Assembly (NCBI GenBank): GCA_001599935.1
Contig: BCIJ01000021.1
Span: 292,146-356,145, forward strand
Source: Holtermannia corniformis
Lineage: Eukaryota; Basidiomycota; Tremellomycetes; Holtermanniales
DNA: 64,000 bases
Reading direction: 5' to 3'
Notes under the pieces: generated by a model
What the model was told of the DNA's origin: nothing
What the model saw: the letters and a program-made list of their open reading frames with translations, nothing else
Database searches by the model: none
Part shown: positions 33,964 to 45,346 of the stretch, one piece after another
Position numbering within the stretch: position 1 is the stretch's first letter
How the letters are laid out: each line of letters begins with the position of its first letter
Made by a program: the position numbers and the translations under genes

Positions 33964-34794
33964 ATGGCGCTTGATATCACTTATGAAGAAGAGGTCCGCA
34001 AGCGCGCAGTCATGCAGGTCAGTGTCGACTACCCTCTCGGTGGCAAGCTGACCCATCGCAGGAAGTCATGCCCGACCCACTGATGTGAGGCTGACGACAA
34101 ACGACTCCTTTGATCGACTGACGACGGTGTAGGTGGCGGACATGGGAGGAGAAGGAGGCGCCGCTGCGCAAAGGTCGAGGCTGGTATCCCACGCTCGTCC
34201 GTTGGTCCGAGCGAAGCGGTAGCAAGCGCTCACCTTTCGCAGGACCGACTTTTCCTAGAGCTCCTCGTCATTTCCGAGATCCACTGCTTGTCGTATCCAC
34301 TCCGACCTGGCTCGCCCAACGGGCGCGCAACGCAGATCCACCGGCACGCTTCGCGCGTTCGCCGCGTCGCAAGTGAACGGATCGGGATGGAACGCCTGCG
34401 CGCATACTGCGATCGAGTGAAAGAAGCTTTCGAGTCCTATGTCGGCGGCGCATGGGGCGTCGCCGTACACAATATCGACGATGGCGAGACGTTTGTCAAC
34501 AATATCGACGACAGCGACCGAGGCCGACCTACTGAACGTAGGGCGCAAGATCATACGGATAGGAGCGAGCGGTCAAACTCGACGTCTCCTTCACCTTCGC
34601 GCTCGTCGGCATCTAGCGACGATGGCCTCACAACACCCAAAGAGGAAAAGCAGATCGAGTTCCCAAAGATCGAACCCGAGCCGATCAAGGTCGACGAAGA
34701 ACCGGGTTTCGACCTCGATGCGATGGATGTCGACATTACATTTGAAGCCGATGAGCCAAAGCTGACGCAAGAACGGCATGCGATGGCCGTGTAG
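33964..34794 (+). CDS. Possible divergent RNase III-fold protein without catalytic residues
   Basis: Four exons (33964-34017, 34062-34084, 34133-34196, 34243-34794) give 230 residues with consistent phases; introns of 44-48 bases use gtcagt, gtgagg and gtccgt donors. The N-terminus MALDITYEEEVRKRAVMQ looks regular. Residues about 45-120 resemble the RNase III helical layout: GWYPTLDRLFLELLVISEI where active enzymes have 'rLEfLGDavL', then ASRVRRVASERIGMERLRAY like 'vsn--LariA-elGL--yl', and RVKEAFESYVGGAW like 'dvvEAliGAly'. The acidic residues of the active site are missing. The C-terminal 90 residues are disordered and acidic (FDLDAMDVDITFEADEP). The family call is inference; mitochondrial ribosomal relatives of RNase III are one model. 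Confidence 0.45.
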
Positions 34795-35109
34795 AAGCAG
34801 CGGCGGACTGTAGGCATCACTCGTTGAAATGCAGATGTGAAGTGAATCTCGCGCACCGAGTGCCGTCAATGTACAGAGGGCAGCGCTACAAGCCACGGTC
34901 AGACGATGCGCACGCCTTTCATCACCCGTTGATTCGCAGGCTCTGCCTCATGCTGAAGAGTGTGGTCACAGCGAGCACGGACGGCCGACATCGCTCGCAT
35001 TGCCAACTCCGCACGAGCTAAGCTGCCAGAGCCCGCTCGTACTACTCTCGAACGCAATACATGCAACCAGCCTGCATCGCCCAAAAGACTCGACAACCCT
35101 CGTGCCACG
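34795..35109. other. Convergent intergenic region
   Basis: 315 bases between the stop of the RNase III-like gene and the stop of SF3B2. Presumably the two 3' UTRs. Nothing else seen. Confidence 0.35.
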
Positions 35110-38100
35110 CTAAAACTTGAAGCTATCCTTCTTCTTGTCGCGCTTCTCGGCCACACGTTGACGCTTCTTGGTCTCACCCGAGATGACGTCGTCAAACTCG
35201 GATCGGTCGACGTCTTGTCCTGGTACTTGAACGCGGTTCGACTCGGCGCGCGAGGCATCGTAGCGCTTCTGCAACTCGGCCTGGGAAAGGTCCTCGTCGC
35301 CGTCCATGGACACTTGGACTTGAGACTTGCGCTGTGGTGGTCAGTATGGCGGTTTACACGGACTGATAGAACGCACCTTGTGCCCCCGGTCGTCCGCGCC
35401 CAGAACCGGCGCTGCGCTCGCGCCCTGACTCCGTCCCACGCCAGCCACATCGTACGCCGATGAGGAACCCATGAACCCGCGCGCACTGGCCTGTCGCTCC
35501 GGAACGACTTGGTACAGCTCGCGGTTGGGATCCGGAACGGTCGCCGTCTGCGTTGGCTGCTTTCGCAGGTCCATAAAATCCGGGGTCTCGAGCCCGCCCG
35601 GTACAGTCGATACAACCGAGTGCATGCCGGAAGGCGTCGCGAGCCCGGAAGGCGTCTCGGTCCCGTCTCGAGGTGCGGCGTGGGACGGTACATGGCGCTC
35701 CTCGTCCTCTTCCTCCTCGGATTCGTCTTCAGACTCTTCCTCCTCTTCGACGGCCTCGATCTCGCCCCACAGCTCGCGCTGGACGGGCTCGCCCGTCTTC
35801 AGAGTCGATCAGCACTGCATCGTTACATCACACCGACGTACCTCGGCCTCGGGCGGCCCCGTGATGCCAAACACATCACCATACAGCGGTCGGTTGTAGT
35901 CGTCCATTGGCGGCTTACCCCAGCCACCTGGGTGGAAACCCCATTGCGCGCTTTGCGGGATCGGGGCGTTGAGCCCCTTGATCCGCAAGTTGGGGTAGCT
36001 CGGAGGCGGACCATACCGCTGCATAGCGATGAGCCATGGTGGCGGAGCAAGTGGTGGGATCGACAACGCCTCCTTCAACTCGTCCGAGATCTCTCCCGGC
36101 TTTTTCATCCGCAGGTCCGTCTCGAGCTCCTTGCCCTCGTAGTAGGCCTCGCCAAACTTGGAGAGCAACGGCTTGCGCTGGTACTTGAAGAAGGCGTCAT
36201 GGAGCTTTTGGTAGTCAATGTCGATCTTGCCCATCTTTGGCTGCACGCGCTCGCGAGTTTTCTGCTTGAGAGTCTGAGTCGATTCCTTTTCCTTGACCGC
36301 GTCGCGCTGCTCGCCGATGCCAGTATCGGCGATCCACGCTGGGGGGGTTAGCTATTTTACGAGCTTGCTGCGGGAGAACGCACGCGGCAGCTGGAACGGC
36401 GTCTTCTCCATCCCCTTCTTGCCGGAGAGGTAGTCGCGCTTGGCACTCCAATGCGCTGGAACGGGAATGGTACTGCGACAGCGTTAGCACTGGGACATGC
36501 AAGTTGCGAAACAGAATCGAGCAGTGTTTGCACTATCCGAAGGATATCTCGCAACGCAGCTGGGCGCAACTGATCCGAGACACGACAAGCGCAAGCAGGC
36601 ATCTACCTTATCAGCTCCGCACTTGACCTGACTGCGGCGTTCAGCAAGTGGGCTGAGTGAACATGGCTGCGATCATTCTCGGCCTATCGGGTGCCCAATG
36701 ATTTGTTGTATCTCGATACAGGATCGCCCTAGCCATCGTGCATCAGAGGGGTAGCGCTATGCTACTGCTCCCCGCAACAGCGGTGGCTAAAGTCTTCCGG
36801 TTACCAATGTTCGATGCTGTCGTAGCTGGATGACCGGGAGGTGGCCTAGAAGCAAAAAAGCTGCTCAGGACCACGCAAAAGGCTATCCACACGACATGTA
36901 CGCAGATGGCCGGCAAATATCAACACGAGCATGCCGTTTGTCCCAGTTGCGAGAACAAGAGCCTCGCGCGAGCATGCTGTTGACTGTGCTTGGTAGACGT
37001 CGAGGGTGATACAGCAGCGACAGAGTCGCAAAGACCAGGAGGCTAGACCTATGAGCTGGATCATGTGCGTACGCATGAACCGCCGTCAAATGGGACAGCC
37101 AAGTCTCGCTCTGTCGACCAGTCCGTGATCATTTCTCCAACGTTGAGCCGATATCTGACGCGCATTATCATCTGTAGACCAGTTCGAAGACCTCTAGCGA
37201 CAGCTCTCTTATTTGACCGAGGTCAACGCCAGAAGCAGCCCATCGAGACGCACAAGAGGCATTTCGGCTCCACCTGAAGGCATCCGCATCTGAGCGCACG
37301 AAGAGTCCTATTCACAATGGGAGCTGCGTGCATACTACTAGATCGACTGGACCGCTGCGTCGCTGCGCACAGGTCGCAACTTGATCTCGGCTGATACCAC
37401 TTTAGATCTCGTGCGATTGCTACGCACCGGCGTGCGGTGTAGCGTTGTCACTCGAACTGGCGCACTGGCTAGGTTGGTGTGTGCATGCGTGGGGAACTGG
37501 TGCAACCGGGTCGGAGTCGGAGTCGCTTTACGGCTGAGCAAAGTCGACGATTCAGGGGCGTGACCACTGAATCCATCATACTCATCGAAGCCGAGCGGTA
37601 AGGATCCTCCGATGACCCAGCCACGAAACCTGTCAGACGTCCAGCGAAGAGGTACAGTGGACTAGCACGATCGCCAAGCACTCGTCCATGTTCCAACCGG
37701 CTGGGCCGACAGGCGCGACAGTAGCGTTGATCCGGGCGACTTGTAGGCTATCATGGAGCTGACGTTTCCTCAGCTCCGATCTGCCAAACTAGTCGTCGGG
37801 CGATGGTCACGAGCAAGTCTGGTCCCGGCTGGTCGGCTGGCAAGAAGCGCATCGATCAAGCTTTATAAGCTGACCCGCTCGCTCGCTGACAGCGCAATGT
37901 ATGGCACCGTCTCACCGCTACCATTCTTCCAGTGGTTCCAGCCATCATGTCAAAAAAGCTAATGATATCAAGCCTCGTCGCCCACACATCGAAACAAGAC
38001 CGGCATGTTGAGAAAGCTAGCGACTCACTTGCGGTACGACTTGAGGTTGACCAACAGCCTTGGATCGCGGGCATCACAGTCTGTCCACTCGACAATCTCT

Positions 38101-39010
38101 GGTTTTTCAACGAGTTGTTTCAGTTCGGCGACGGAGAGGCGCTGTGGGGTGTTAGCGTCTTGTGCGAGTATGGGTCGAGGGGATGGAGGGAAGGTTGGAC
38201 TGGGATACTAGCGCACAGCGTGCTGGCTGATCATAGCTAGCACCTGCGGGTTAGCAGACGAGGGGAAGCGCAGAGGTGAAGGAAGATTGGACTGGTCTAT
38301 TGGCGCATGGTGCCAGCGCCCACAAAGTCGAACACGCAGGTGAAGCGCAATGTGAGGGCGTGATAGCCGACGAGTGTGCTCGTCTCGGCAGGGTCGAGCA
38401 AGAGTGAATCACGACGGCGGCTCCAGAAGTCACGCTAGCGCTCGCTTGCTCAGCAGCACCAGTTCAGCCTTCCTCAGCCGCCGCCTCTCTCCGCACAAAT
38501 CCTAATCACCAACGAAACCCAAGCAAGCCAAACTCACATTCGCGCGCCTCCTCTCCTTCTTGCTCAACCGACTGGCATTGTCTTTCGCGGCCTCCATCTC
38601 CTCTTCATCATCCATCTCATCATCCGAGTAGATCACTTGTGGCTTGGCAGTCCCATCTGTCCCGTTTGCGCCATCGAGCCCTTCAGCCGGCTGAAAGTGT
38701 GCGAATACAGACGCGAACGCTGCGAACGCTGGATCGGACGCTGGGTCTGTATCGGTCGGAGGGAGGATGAGGGATTCAAGGCTTGTAGGCTGGCGTACGG
38801 CGTCAGCTTTGTGCGTTTTCTCGCCTGCTCGTTCGCTCGTGCGCTCACCTCGATCTCCGACTCGGTTTCGGTCTCGGTCCCACTGGCGGTCGAAGCCTTT
38901 GCGCCTTTTGTTTTCCCCTGCTGTTTCGCCTTGAGCCGTTTCAGTGCGCCGCGTGATTTTGCACTGGATAGCTTTGGGACCGGCTGGGCTGTCCCGTTGG
39001 GAGCTGGCAT
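35110..39010 (-). CDS. CUS1: SF3B2/CUS1, U2 snRNP SF3b subunit
   Basis: Binds next to the branch site with SF3B4 in the U2 snRNP. Exons from the right: 39010-38849, 38789-38538, 38141-38029, 36472 onward. The N-terminus has SAKSRGALKRLKAKQQGK and the acidic VIYSDDEMDDEEEME followed by RLSKKERRRAN. Exon 3 encodes the conserved RLSVAELKQLVEKPEIVEW then CDARDPRLLVNLKSYRN, continuing in exon 4 as TIPVPAHWSAKRDYLSGKKG. Next come KMGKIDIDYQKLHDAFFKYQ, PPPWLIAMQRYGPPPSYPNL, the PSP-type QWGFHPGGWGKPPMDDYNRP, PLYGDVFGITGPP and a C-terminus ending KRDKKKDSFKF. Two introns are far too long for this genome: 396 bases (38537-38142) and 1556 bases (38028-36473). Start chosen at MPAPNGTAQ; an upstream in-frame ATG at 39124 exists. 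Confidence 0.92.
36473..38028 (-). other. 1556-base intron of SF3B2
   Basis: The flanking exons join perfectly (SYRN|TIPVP), so the whole stretch must be removed. Donor gtgagt, acceptor tgtcgcag with a gctaac branch. Inside there is no open frame longer than about 75 codons with any resemblance to a protein and no tRNA. It could hold a decayed insertion or a small nucleolar RNA; I cannot tell. Confidence 0.7.
38189..38310 (-). repeat. Duplicated 3' splice-site region in the 396-base SF3B2 intron
   Basis: On the minus strand the block containing ccagtccaa[t/c]cttcc, a pyrimidine stretch, a gctaac branch and an acceptor appears twice, about 95 bases apart: 38310 downward (acceptor cccgcag near 38246) and 38220 downward (acceptor ccccacag at 38142). 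The second acceptor gives the conserved reading frame. Confidence 0.6.
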
Positions 39011-40248
39011 TGCGGTCGGTGGCGAAGGAGACAGGTAGGATGCTGGATCGGTGTTGGTGCTGGATCGCTTGCAGTCGAGGGGGTTGGTGGATTGATATCG
39101 CGCGGGTGGAATGACGTGGCACAACGGTCACAGCCAACGCAGGACTAAACGGCTCAGGTCGGCAAGCCTATGATGCGCCCTAAGGAGCCTATCCGTTTTG
39201 GTTAAACACTAATGAGCCCAGTTGGCGACGGCCGGTGCAGAGATACTAGACGGCAAGGTGACAAAGTGTGAGAGACGGACGGGAGGACTCGACTGATGGC
39301 GTTGGCACAGCGCGCCGCAGGACCGGCTAGACTATGGCATGTGACAGTTTGTACTTTACGAGACAGAGCGGTCTATGATGGTGGGGATTGCAGTGGCACA
39401 CTTGATGAGACGGGATGAATGGCCGCCTGTGGTGATTCCCAAGGCATCAAATGAGCCGCCGTGGCCCGAGCAACCTTTCTCTTCTGCTGCTTGCGGGTTA
39501 TTCGCCGGCGCCGTCGATAACTCGCTCTTTGTCGGTATGGTGGCATGTAGTCCGTCATGAGTCCCCAACACTTTGATAGGACTACGAGACACACAGATCG
39601 GCGTCTTCCAATAGCTGAGCACCGAGACTTGACATGGCGATCTGTCTAGCGCCCGCAAGGATAGCAGCAAGAGCAAGTGATGCGCGGAACACTGGTCCAG
39701 TCCGAGTCTACGATAGCGAGAGTTGACGGCGGATTCTGAGATAGGGGACTGTCGAGGAGAGCAGCAAGGTGATGGACGGGAGAGCTCGACTGATGGCGTG
39801 CGCGTTGAACTGCCGCCGGGATCGCCTTTGGCGTTGGATTTGACTCGACACTGTTCATGTACGACAAGGCCCACTGCTCGATTGTCGTGCGGCGATTCGC
39901 AGCTCAGTCTTGGACAGTCCGAGCGATCAGACAAGCTAGCGAGTGGCATAACACCGATCTTAGCGCTGTGCGTTGGTCATACGCCTTGACCGCTCCACCC
40001 AGGGACTCAAGGTCGCGCGCTCAAGGTCTGCAATGCACGACTCGTCTCATTGCGCCGAGGGACCGTGACTTTGCGCACGCCAAGCTGGGTGCGGTCCGGA
40101 AAAGCTCGGCTGGTATGCCACTCGCCGCCACCAACCCCTTTCGGCGATATCCTCAACGCCGCGCGTTCGATTCCCTCGCTCCCGGTGCAATCTCTTTCTG
40201 CCCCTCTTTACCTGCGGCGGTGGACCGTCTTTAGATCAGCACACCACC
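39011..40248. other. Divergent intergenic region SF3B2/FAR1-like, 1.2 kb
   Basis: A long gap for this genome. It contains a duplicated word of about 26 bases (39277-39302 and 39774-39799) and an unspliced minus frame of 197 codons (39949-39356) with no recognisable protein. It presumably includes both promoters. No gene is called. Confidence 0.35.
39764..39799. repeat. Second copy of a dispersed intergenic motif (first copy 39252-39302)
   Basis: The words gcaaggtga and ggacgggag--ctcgactgatggcgt occur in the same order at 39252-39302 and 39764-39799, with the second word matching at 24 of 26 positions and different spacing between the words. Confidence 0.6.
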
Positions 40249-43200
40249 ATGAACAAACATCAAGACAATCTCGACAGTGCAAACCAGGACGAGCACGACA
40301 CGCTCCACAGCGCCGTAAACGCCCACCACGGCCTCGTCGATCAAGAGTTCACCCCGCACCATGAACAGTACCCGCACTTTCCAGACGTCGACCCTGGCTC
40401 GGTCGGCGCTGGGATCGAGGCTAGGCTCGACGCTTTGGCAGCAGGCGCACCCTCTGGCTCCGGTACCGCTACCGGCACAGTCTTACTAACCCGCCCAACT
40501 CTACTCCCGCAACGCGCTCCAGACGCGCCCTGTCCCGAACAGCTCGGGTTTGCAAACAAGGCAGAGTTCAAGCAGTGGCTCCACGTCGAGTCGCAGTGGT
40601 GTCACTTTGTCCAGCGTAGGACGACGACGCCGGAAAAGCGCGCAAACGAACGGATGCGCGCGAGGGAGAAACAGCACGAGCTGTTATTGGCTTGTGAGTT
40701 GCTTGGCTTGGTTGCGGCTTCGTCCTATGGTCTGTGCCGTGGTATGGTTGTGCCGTGGTATGGTTTGTGCCGTGGTGTGGTTTGTGCCGTGTTCTGGCTC
40801 GTGTGAATTGCAGTTTGATTGTATTGGATGGCCCATAGTGTCGGATGGGCTGCGGGTGCAGGTCATCGACGTGGCTCTGCTCGATGCGCTAGCTTGGCAC
40901 TCGATATCTCGGGCTTGGCCCGGCTCACGTCTACAACGCGGCAATCCTTTCGCGGACCAGCCTCCATCCGAGCTCGACTTCTAGTGCTAGAGGTCGACAC
41001 GCCGCGTGCAGATTGCGACCAGCCTCATTGAGCGTACAGCTACACTGTGCGGTCGAACAGATGGACAGCTACTGCGCGATATCGAGCTCGGCTATATACC
41101 AGCTATTCTTCGGTGTCGAATCAGGACCAGCACAGTCGAGTGCCGCGCAGCATCACCGTGCGCTCGTTCACCAGTCTTGCTTGGCTTGGCTGTACGAACC
41201 TGCCCGCGTGACGCGGCCGGTCGAGAAGCGTCAATGTCTTCGGGCCGGCCTTGTCCAGCTCCCGTTCCCGTTCATGACATGTTTCACGCTCGCTCGCGAC
41301 TCGTTGCAGATGATCTGCTCTGCGTCTACCTTGCGCAGGATCGCGCTCTCAAACTTCTGTTGAAGCCAACTCTGTTAGCAGGTCGATACCGTCGCGCGAC
41401 GACCTAGGGGCGCGCACAGTGGATCCGGCAGCTGCGGGTTATAGCTGTTCTTGGTAACAGAGGTTTGCGCCGCTAGGTTGAGCGATCAGACGGTCACTCC
41501 AGCCGACCGGCATTGGCTCTGCTTCGCTTTAGGCGCGCTTGCGGCTTTCCTCGCTGAATCTGGACTTGAGCGGTGTTCAGTTCTTTCGTCCGAATCGCGC
41601 CTCTATCGAAATGCCGCGTGCATCATCGAGTACCTCTGAAGAAACGCTCAGATTGTGCTATCGGCTCGATCAATGATTTGCGGTTCCTTTCACGGACTGT
41701 AGACCTGGTGTTGGTCTCTACATCCAGCGGCAGGGACGACTAGATCGCAATCTCTCGCCGTTTGTCCAGGGATTCGAATTGGCGAGGGCACGCTGCGTTT
41801 CCGTACACGGCATCACAGTCACTGGGGCTGGGAGATACCTCTTGTTACCGATGTTGCGCTCCCGAGATCGTTCACAGCGTAGCTACTTGGAGCTTTGCGA
41901 GGATATTCGAGGTCGGGGCACGGCTTAAACGCCCGACCGGGTAGCTCTTGTGCCGCGTCCATCACAATATTAGACAATTGGCCTTTGGTCATTGTTAGCT
42001 TGCGAACGAACAAGTCGCCGAATCGATTGCACTCCGCTCGGGCGTGAAGCTCGTTAGGTCTTGTTACATCAGTCGCATACCGTCTCGCGTTGGTGATTGC
42101 AACGAGCTCTGGCTCCTGACGGCTGCTCGGTCGGCGCTGACCGGCAGCCTGCTTCTCGCTCAGTCCAATACCATTGCCGTCCTGCCCATCCGCACTCACA
42201 CCTCCAGTGCTGACCACACCACAGCGCTCCCTCCCGAACAAGCGGCCACCGTCCCGCCCCTCAAGAAGCGCAAGCGCCAGCGCACGTCCTCAGTACTCGA
42301 AAAGATCACGTACGCATGCCACCATTCCGGCTCGTACACGCCTCGGCACAGCACCACCCTGCCCGCGTCGCGTCTCAGGATGAACACGAAAAAGAGTGTC
42401 AAGTGCGATTGCCAGGCAAAGATCATCTCGACCGAGATGGACTCGGGAGAGGTCAGGGTCGCGTATCACTGGAGGCACACTGGGCATTGTGAGTGTTTCG
42501 ATTCTGTCGAGTGGTTCGGCGGGCGGTCCCTATTTGAAATATGCACTAGCGCTCGACACGCTCTTGTCAGGTTTGCTGCTTGCTCGTCAGGTGAAGTCGA
42601 CCAAGCGTCTTTGGCGATTTTTGACGCGAGTCGGGCTTCAACACGTCGCTATGTCCCAAGCAAAAACGAGGATCGCACAAAGGCGACGCTCCGACTTTTG
42701 CTCTGCAGCAGCGCTTGCTTCGCCCGGTATGGCAGTAGTGTCGATTCTGTTCTTCTCCACTCGTCACCCTCGCTTCCACTGCGCCCGTTTGCTGACGGAA
42801 CTCAGCGCCTGGATCAATGGAAGATCTCCAAGGCTCTCGCCTCCCTCCCGACGTCGACGCCTGGCTTGTGCGCCAGATCGAAGCTGGCAAGGATACGGAA
42901 GAAATTCGTAGATTGCTCGAGATGAGCCCGGCTGATAAAGCAGAGGTGAGTACCGATCGGAGCGAGTAGCCCGGGGACGCCGTATCGCATTACATGTCTG
43001 GCCTGTTGGCGCGAGCTTTGCAGCTCGCGCGCTGCCGCTGTTAATGCGTTGGGAAGGATGGCATGTCAACTCTCCGGTCTATACTGACCCACCCAGTACC
43101 TCCGTACGATTGCACAACTGCCCACGGCAACCCAGACGGACGAGAATGGCGAGGCGACCGCCGCCAACACGATCGCTCCGGCCGACCTCCCGCCGACGAT

Positions 43201-43741
43201 TGCGCTCAACCTGCGTATCAAGTATCCCGACATCTACAACCGCTACCGCAAGCTCAAGGGCCCGATCAAGGCCGCCAAAGGCAAGAAGCCGGTTACATCT
43301 CGAAAGCGCAAGGCGGCCGCCGAGGCTGAAACGAGCGGTAGTGCGGGTCCCAGCAGCACCGACAATAACGCGAGCTATCACCCTCCCGAGGTCGTCGGGA
43401 TCGGCTTCCCACTACCGATGCGCCAGGACGCGACGCACGCGCTTGATCCAGACACGCTTGCGCAGGCCGACGGCGTCGACCCGGAGCATGAAGGCTACAA
43501 CCCTGATCAGGTCGAGCTCGTCATGGCGCTCAAGGCGCTTCCGTCAGCTGGCGACCACCACTCGCACAGGGAGCAGATGATCGACCCGCTCTTGATGGAC
43601 GCCGTCGACGCCGTCATGGGTGACAATGCGCTGCTTGAACAGCAGGCTGAAGGCGCTTGGGATGCAATGCGCATGGAGGGGCTCGAGGCTGATGCCGAGG
43701 CGGCCGCCGAGGCGCAGGCCGAGGAAGGTAGTCCGTTCTGA
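40249..43741 (+). CDS. FAR1-like (MULE-derived) DNA-binding-domain protein without transposase core
   Basis: Resembles fungal proteins with the FAR1 domain of Mutator-like transposases. Exon 1 (40249-40693) has FANKAEFKQWLHVESQWCHF then VQRRTTTPEKRANERMRA. A later exon has LEKITYACHHSGSYTPR then RMNTKKSVKCDCQAKI and VRVAYHWRHTGH, with the Cys/His pattern of the FAR1 zinc site. The next begins SPGSMEDLQGSRLPPDVDAW, the familiar 'HTGH-PGS-ED----LP' join after an intron of about 320 bases. The last exon starts YLRTIAQLPTATQTD, has LRIKYPDIYNRYRKLKG and ends in an Ala/Glu-rich tail (EEGSPF). No DDE core or SWIM finger follows, so this looks like a domesticated or shortened relative. The first intron is about 1.3 kb and its acceptor (42014 or nearby) is unresolved; an extra exon may exist. 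Confidence 0.6.
40727..40800. repeat. Minisatellite of 16-17 base units in an intron
   Basis: About four to five imperfect copies of a unit like tatggtttgtgccgtgg just after the donor of the long first intron of the FAR1-like gene. Confidence 0.8.
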
Positions 43742-43935
43742 GGTGGTGTCTCGTATTCGTGATTGTACTATTTCTCTCTACATGTACCAGGTTTACGAGT
43801 CCCATTACATGCTACATGCAGGCCCTCAGACGGAGACTTCGGACCTTCGGAAGTCCGATCCCGCCGATTACTGACGGGTACGCGACGCGACAGTCTGCTC
43901 TGCATCGACTGTCACTCCAACCAGCACTTGACAAG

Positions 43936-45284
43936 ATGGCGACAATAGAATCATCGCAGAGCCTGCCTGTCGCAACGGAAGATGTGACGCAGGCCGAGCT
44001 GCAAGAGGCCGTCAACCACCCACTGGGCTCCCATGGAGCGCAGGATGTGGCTCAGGAGATTGGCGTTCAAATCGGACCAGACGTCGAGGCCGAGGGTGAA
44101 GTCGAAGGCGAGACTGGAGTAGAGGAGGAAGGAGCAGAGATAGAACAACACCGTGTGTGCCGGCCATCCATCCCTGTATGTGCTAATGTACTCAGCCGAC
44201 ATCCTCACCACCAAGCGGAAACCAAAGCCGCGTCCCTCGGTCTCAAATTATGAGAAGGTCCTCGGCACCACCGTGTTTCCCGCCGCGCGTGTGCAAAAGG
44301 CCATCAAGGCCGATAAGGACTTGAACATGTTGACCAAAGAGGCCGTTTTTCTGATTAGCGTCGCGACGGTTCGTGGTGGGGCTGCCGAGGGAACAAAAGG
44401 TGTTGATGGCGAATTGTAGGAGAACTTTGTGCGGAGATTTATGGAGGAGGGGTATACCAAAGCGAGACTTGACAAGCGGAAGACTGTTGGGTTGAAGGAT
44501 CTTGGTGAGCGGTGAAGAGGCGCGGCATGCGCTGGTGCTGACGGCTATCACAGCCGCCGTCACTGCGCGGAGTGAAGAGTTCTCATTTCTGCAAGGTCAG
44601 TCTTCGACCTTGGCAAAGTGAATGAGCTATGATGAAAGAAGATTGTATCTCCCGCTTCGGCGGCTCGACTTAGACGAGCACCGCGGGCTTTTCTCGGCGC
44701 GTGGTGGCCCGTCGTGGACGACTATATCTTCTCACTGAGCTCGCTTTGCTTGCCGACTGTCCCGTACATGCTGACGATCCGCCAGAGATTGTCCCGACGC
44801 CCGTACCACTTGCGATCGCGCTGGCTGCACGCAAACGCCGAGGTAGGCGCTTTATCACGATACCTGTAACGCAAGGAACGGTCTGATCTGCTACAGCCGA
44901 AGGGGAGGACGAAGTGCCCGTCGCTACGACCGAAGTCGAGACCATGCCGCTCAACTACCTGCAACAATCTACGAATCCTCAATTCCCAGGCGTTGCGATC
45001 CGTCGACCGCCAAACACGCACGCGAGGCACGCTCAGCCCAAGCGCCGGGACTCGGGACGTGTAGAGGGTAGTGAGGAGCTGGAGGGGTTGGCGTCGATGC
45101 CTTTGGAAGGGCCGGTGGTGATTGTCGGAGGTAAGAAGCGACCGGTGCGTGGAGTCTGATGGCGAAGAGCATGGACTGATCAGCATAGTCGACCGCGAAA
45201 GCTCTGGCGACCCGCGGGTCCTCACGGCGGTCACTGGCGGCTAGCGAGGTGCCGGTCGACGACGACAAGATGGATGAAGACTAG
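43936..45284 (+). CDS. Histone-fold protein of the DPB3/CHRAC15/POLE4 type
   Basis: NF-YC-like histone fold, known from the small subunits of DNA polymerase epsilon and of CHRAC-type remodellers. An acidic N-terminus of about 85 residues leads into the fold: TVFPAARVQKAIKADKDLNM, LTKEAVFLISVAT (end of exon 2, 44368), ENFVRRFMEEGYTKARL, KRKTVGLKDLAAVTARSEEF then SFLQEIVPTPVPLAIAL. The residues FP-ARV, KEA-FLI-AT and RKTV--KDLA are diagnostic. The intron between SFLQ and EIVPTP is about 186 bases, longer than usual. The C-terminal tail is disordered with a conserved-looking PLEGPVVIVGGKKRP and ends VDDDKMDED. Which complex it serves cannot be decided. It is convergent with SGF73, 62 bases away. 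Confidence 0.8.
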
Positions 45285-45346
45285 GCAATGCATGCAACGA
45301 TGCGATCTGAACAACTGAAAAGACTACAACTCTTGCACAAACGCCT

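Noticed and set aside
12193..37590. 19-base near match aatccatcatact[t/c]atcga at about 12193 and 37572
   Set aside because: A match of this length with one mismatch is expected about once by chance in a window of this size.
39356..39949. 197-codon minus frame upstream of the FAR1-like gene
   Set aside because: Long enough to notice, but composition is random-looking (Ser/Arg/Pro rich) and no motif is recognisable.
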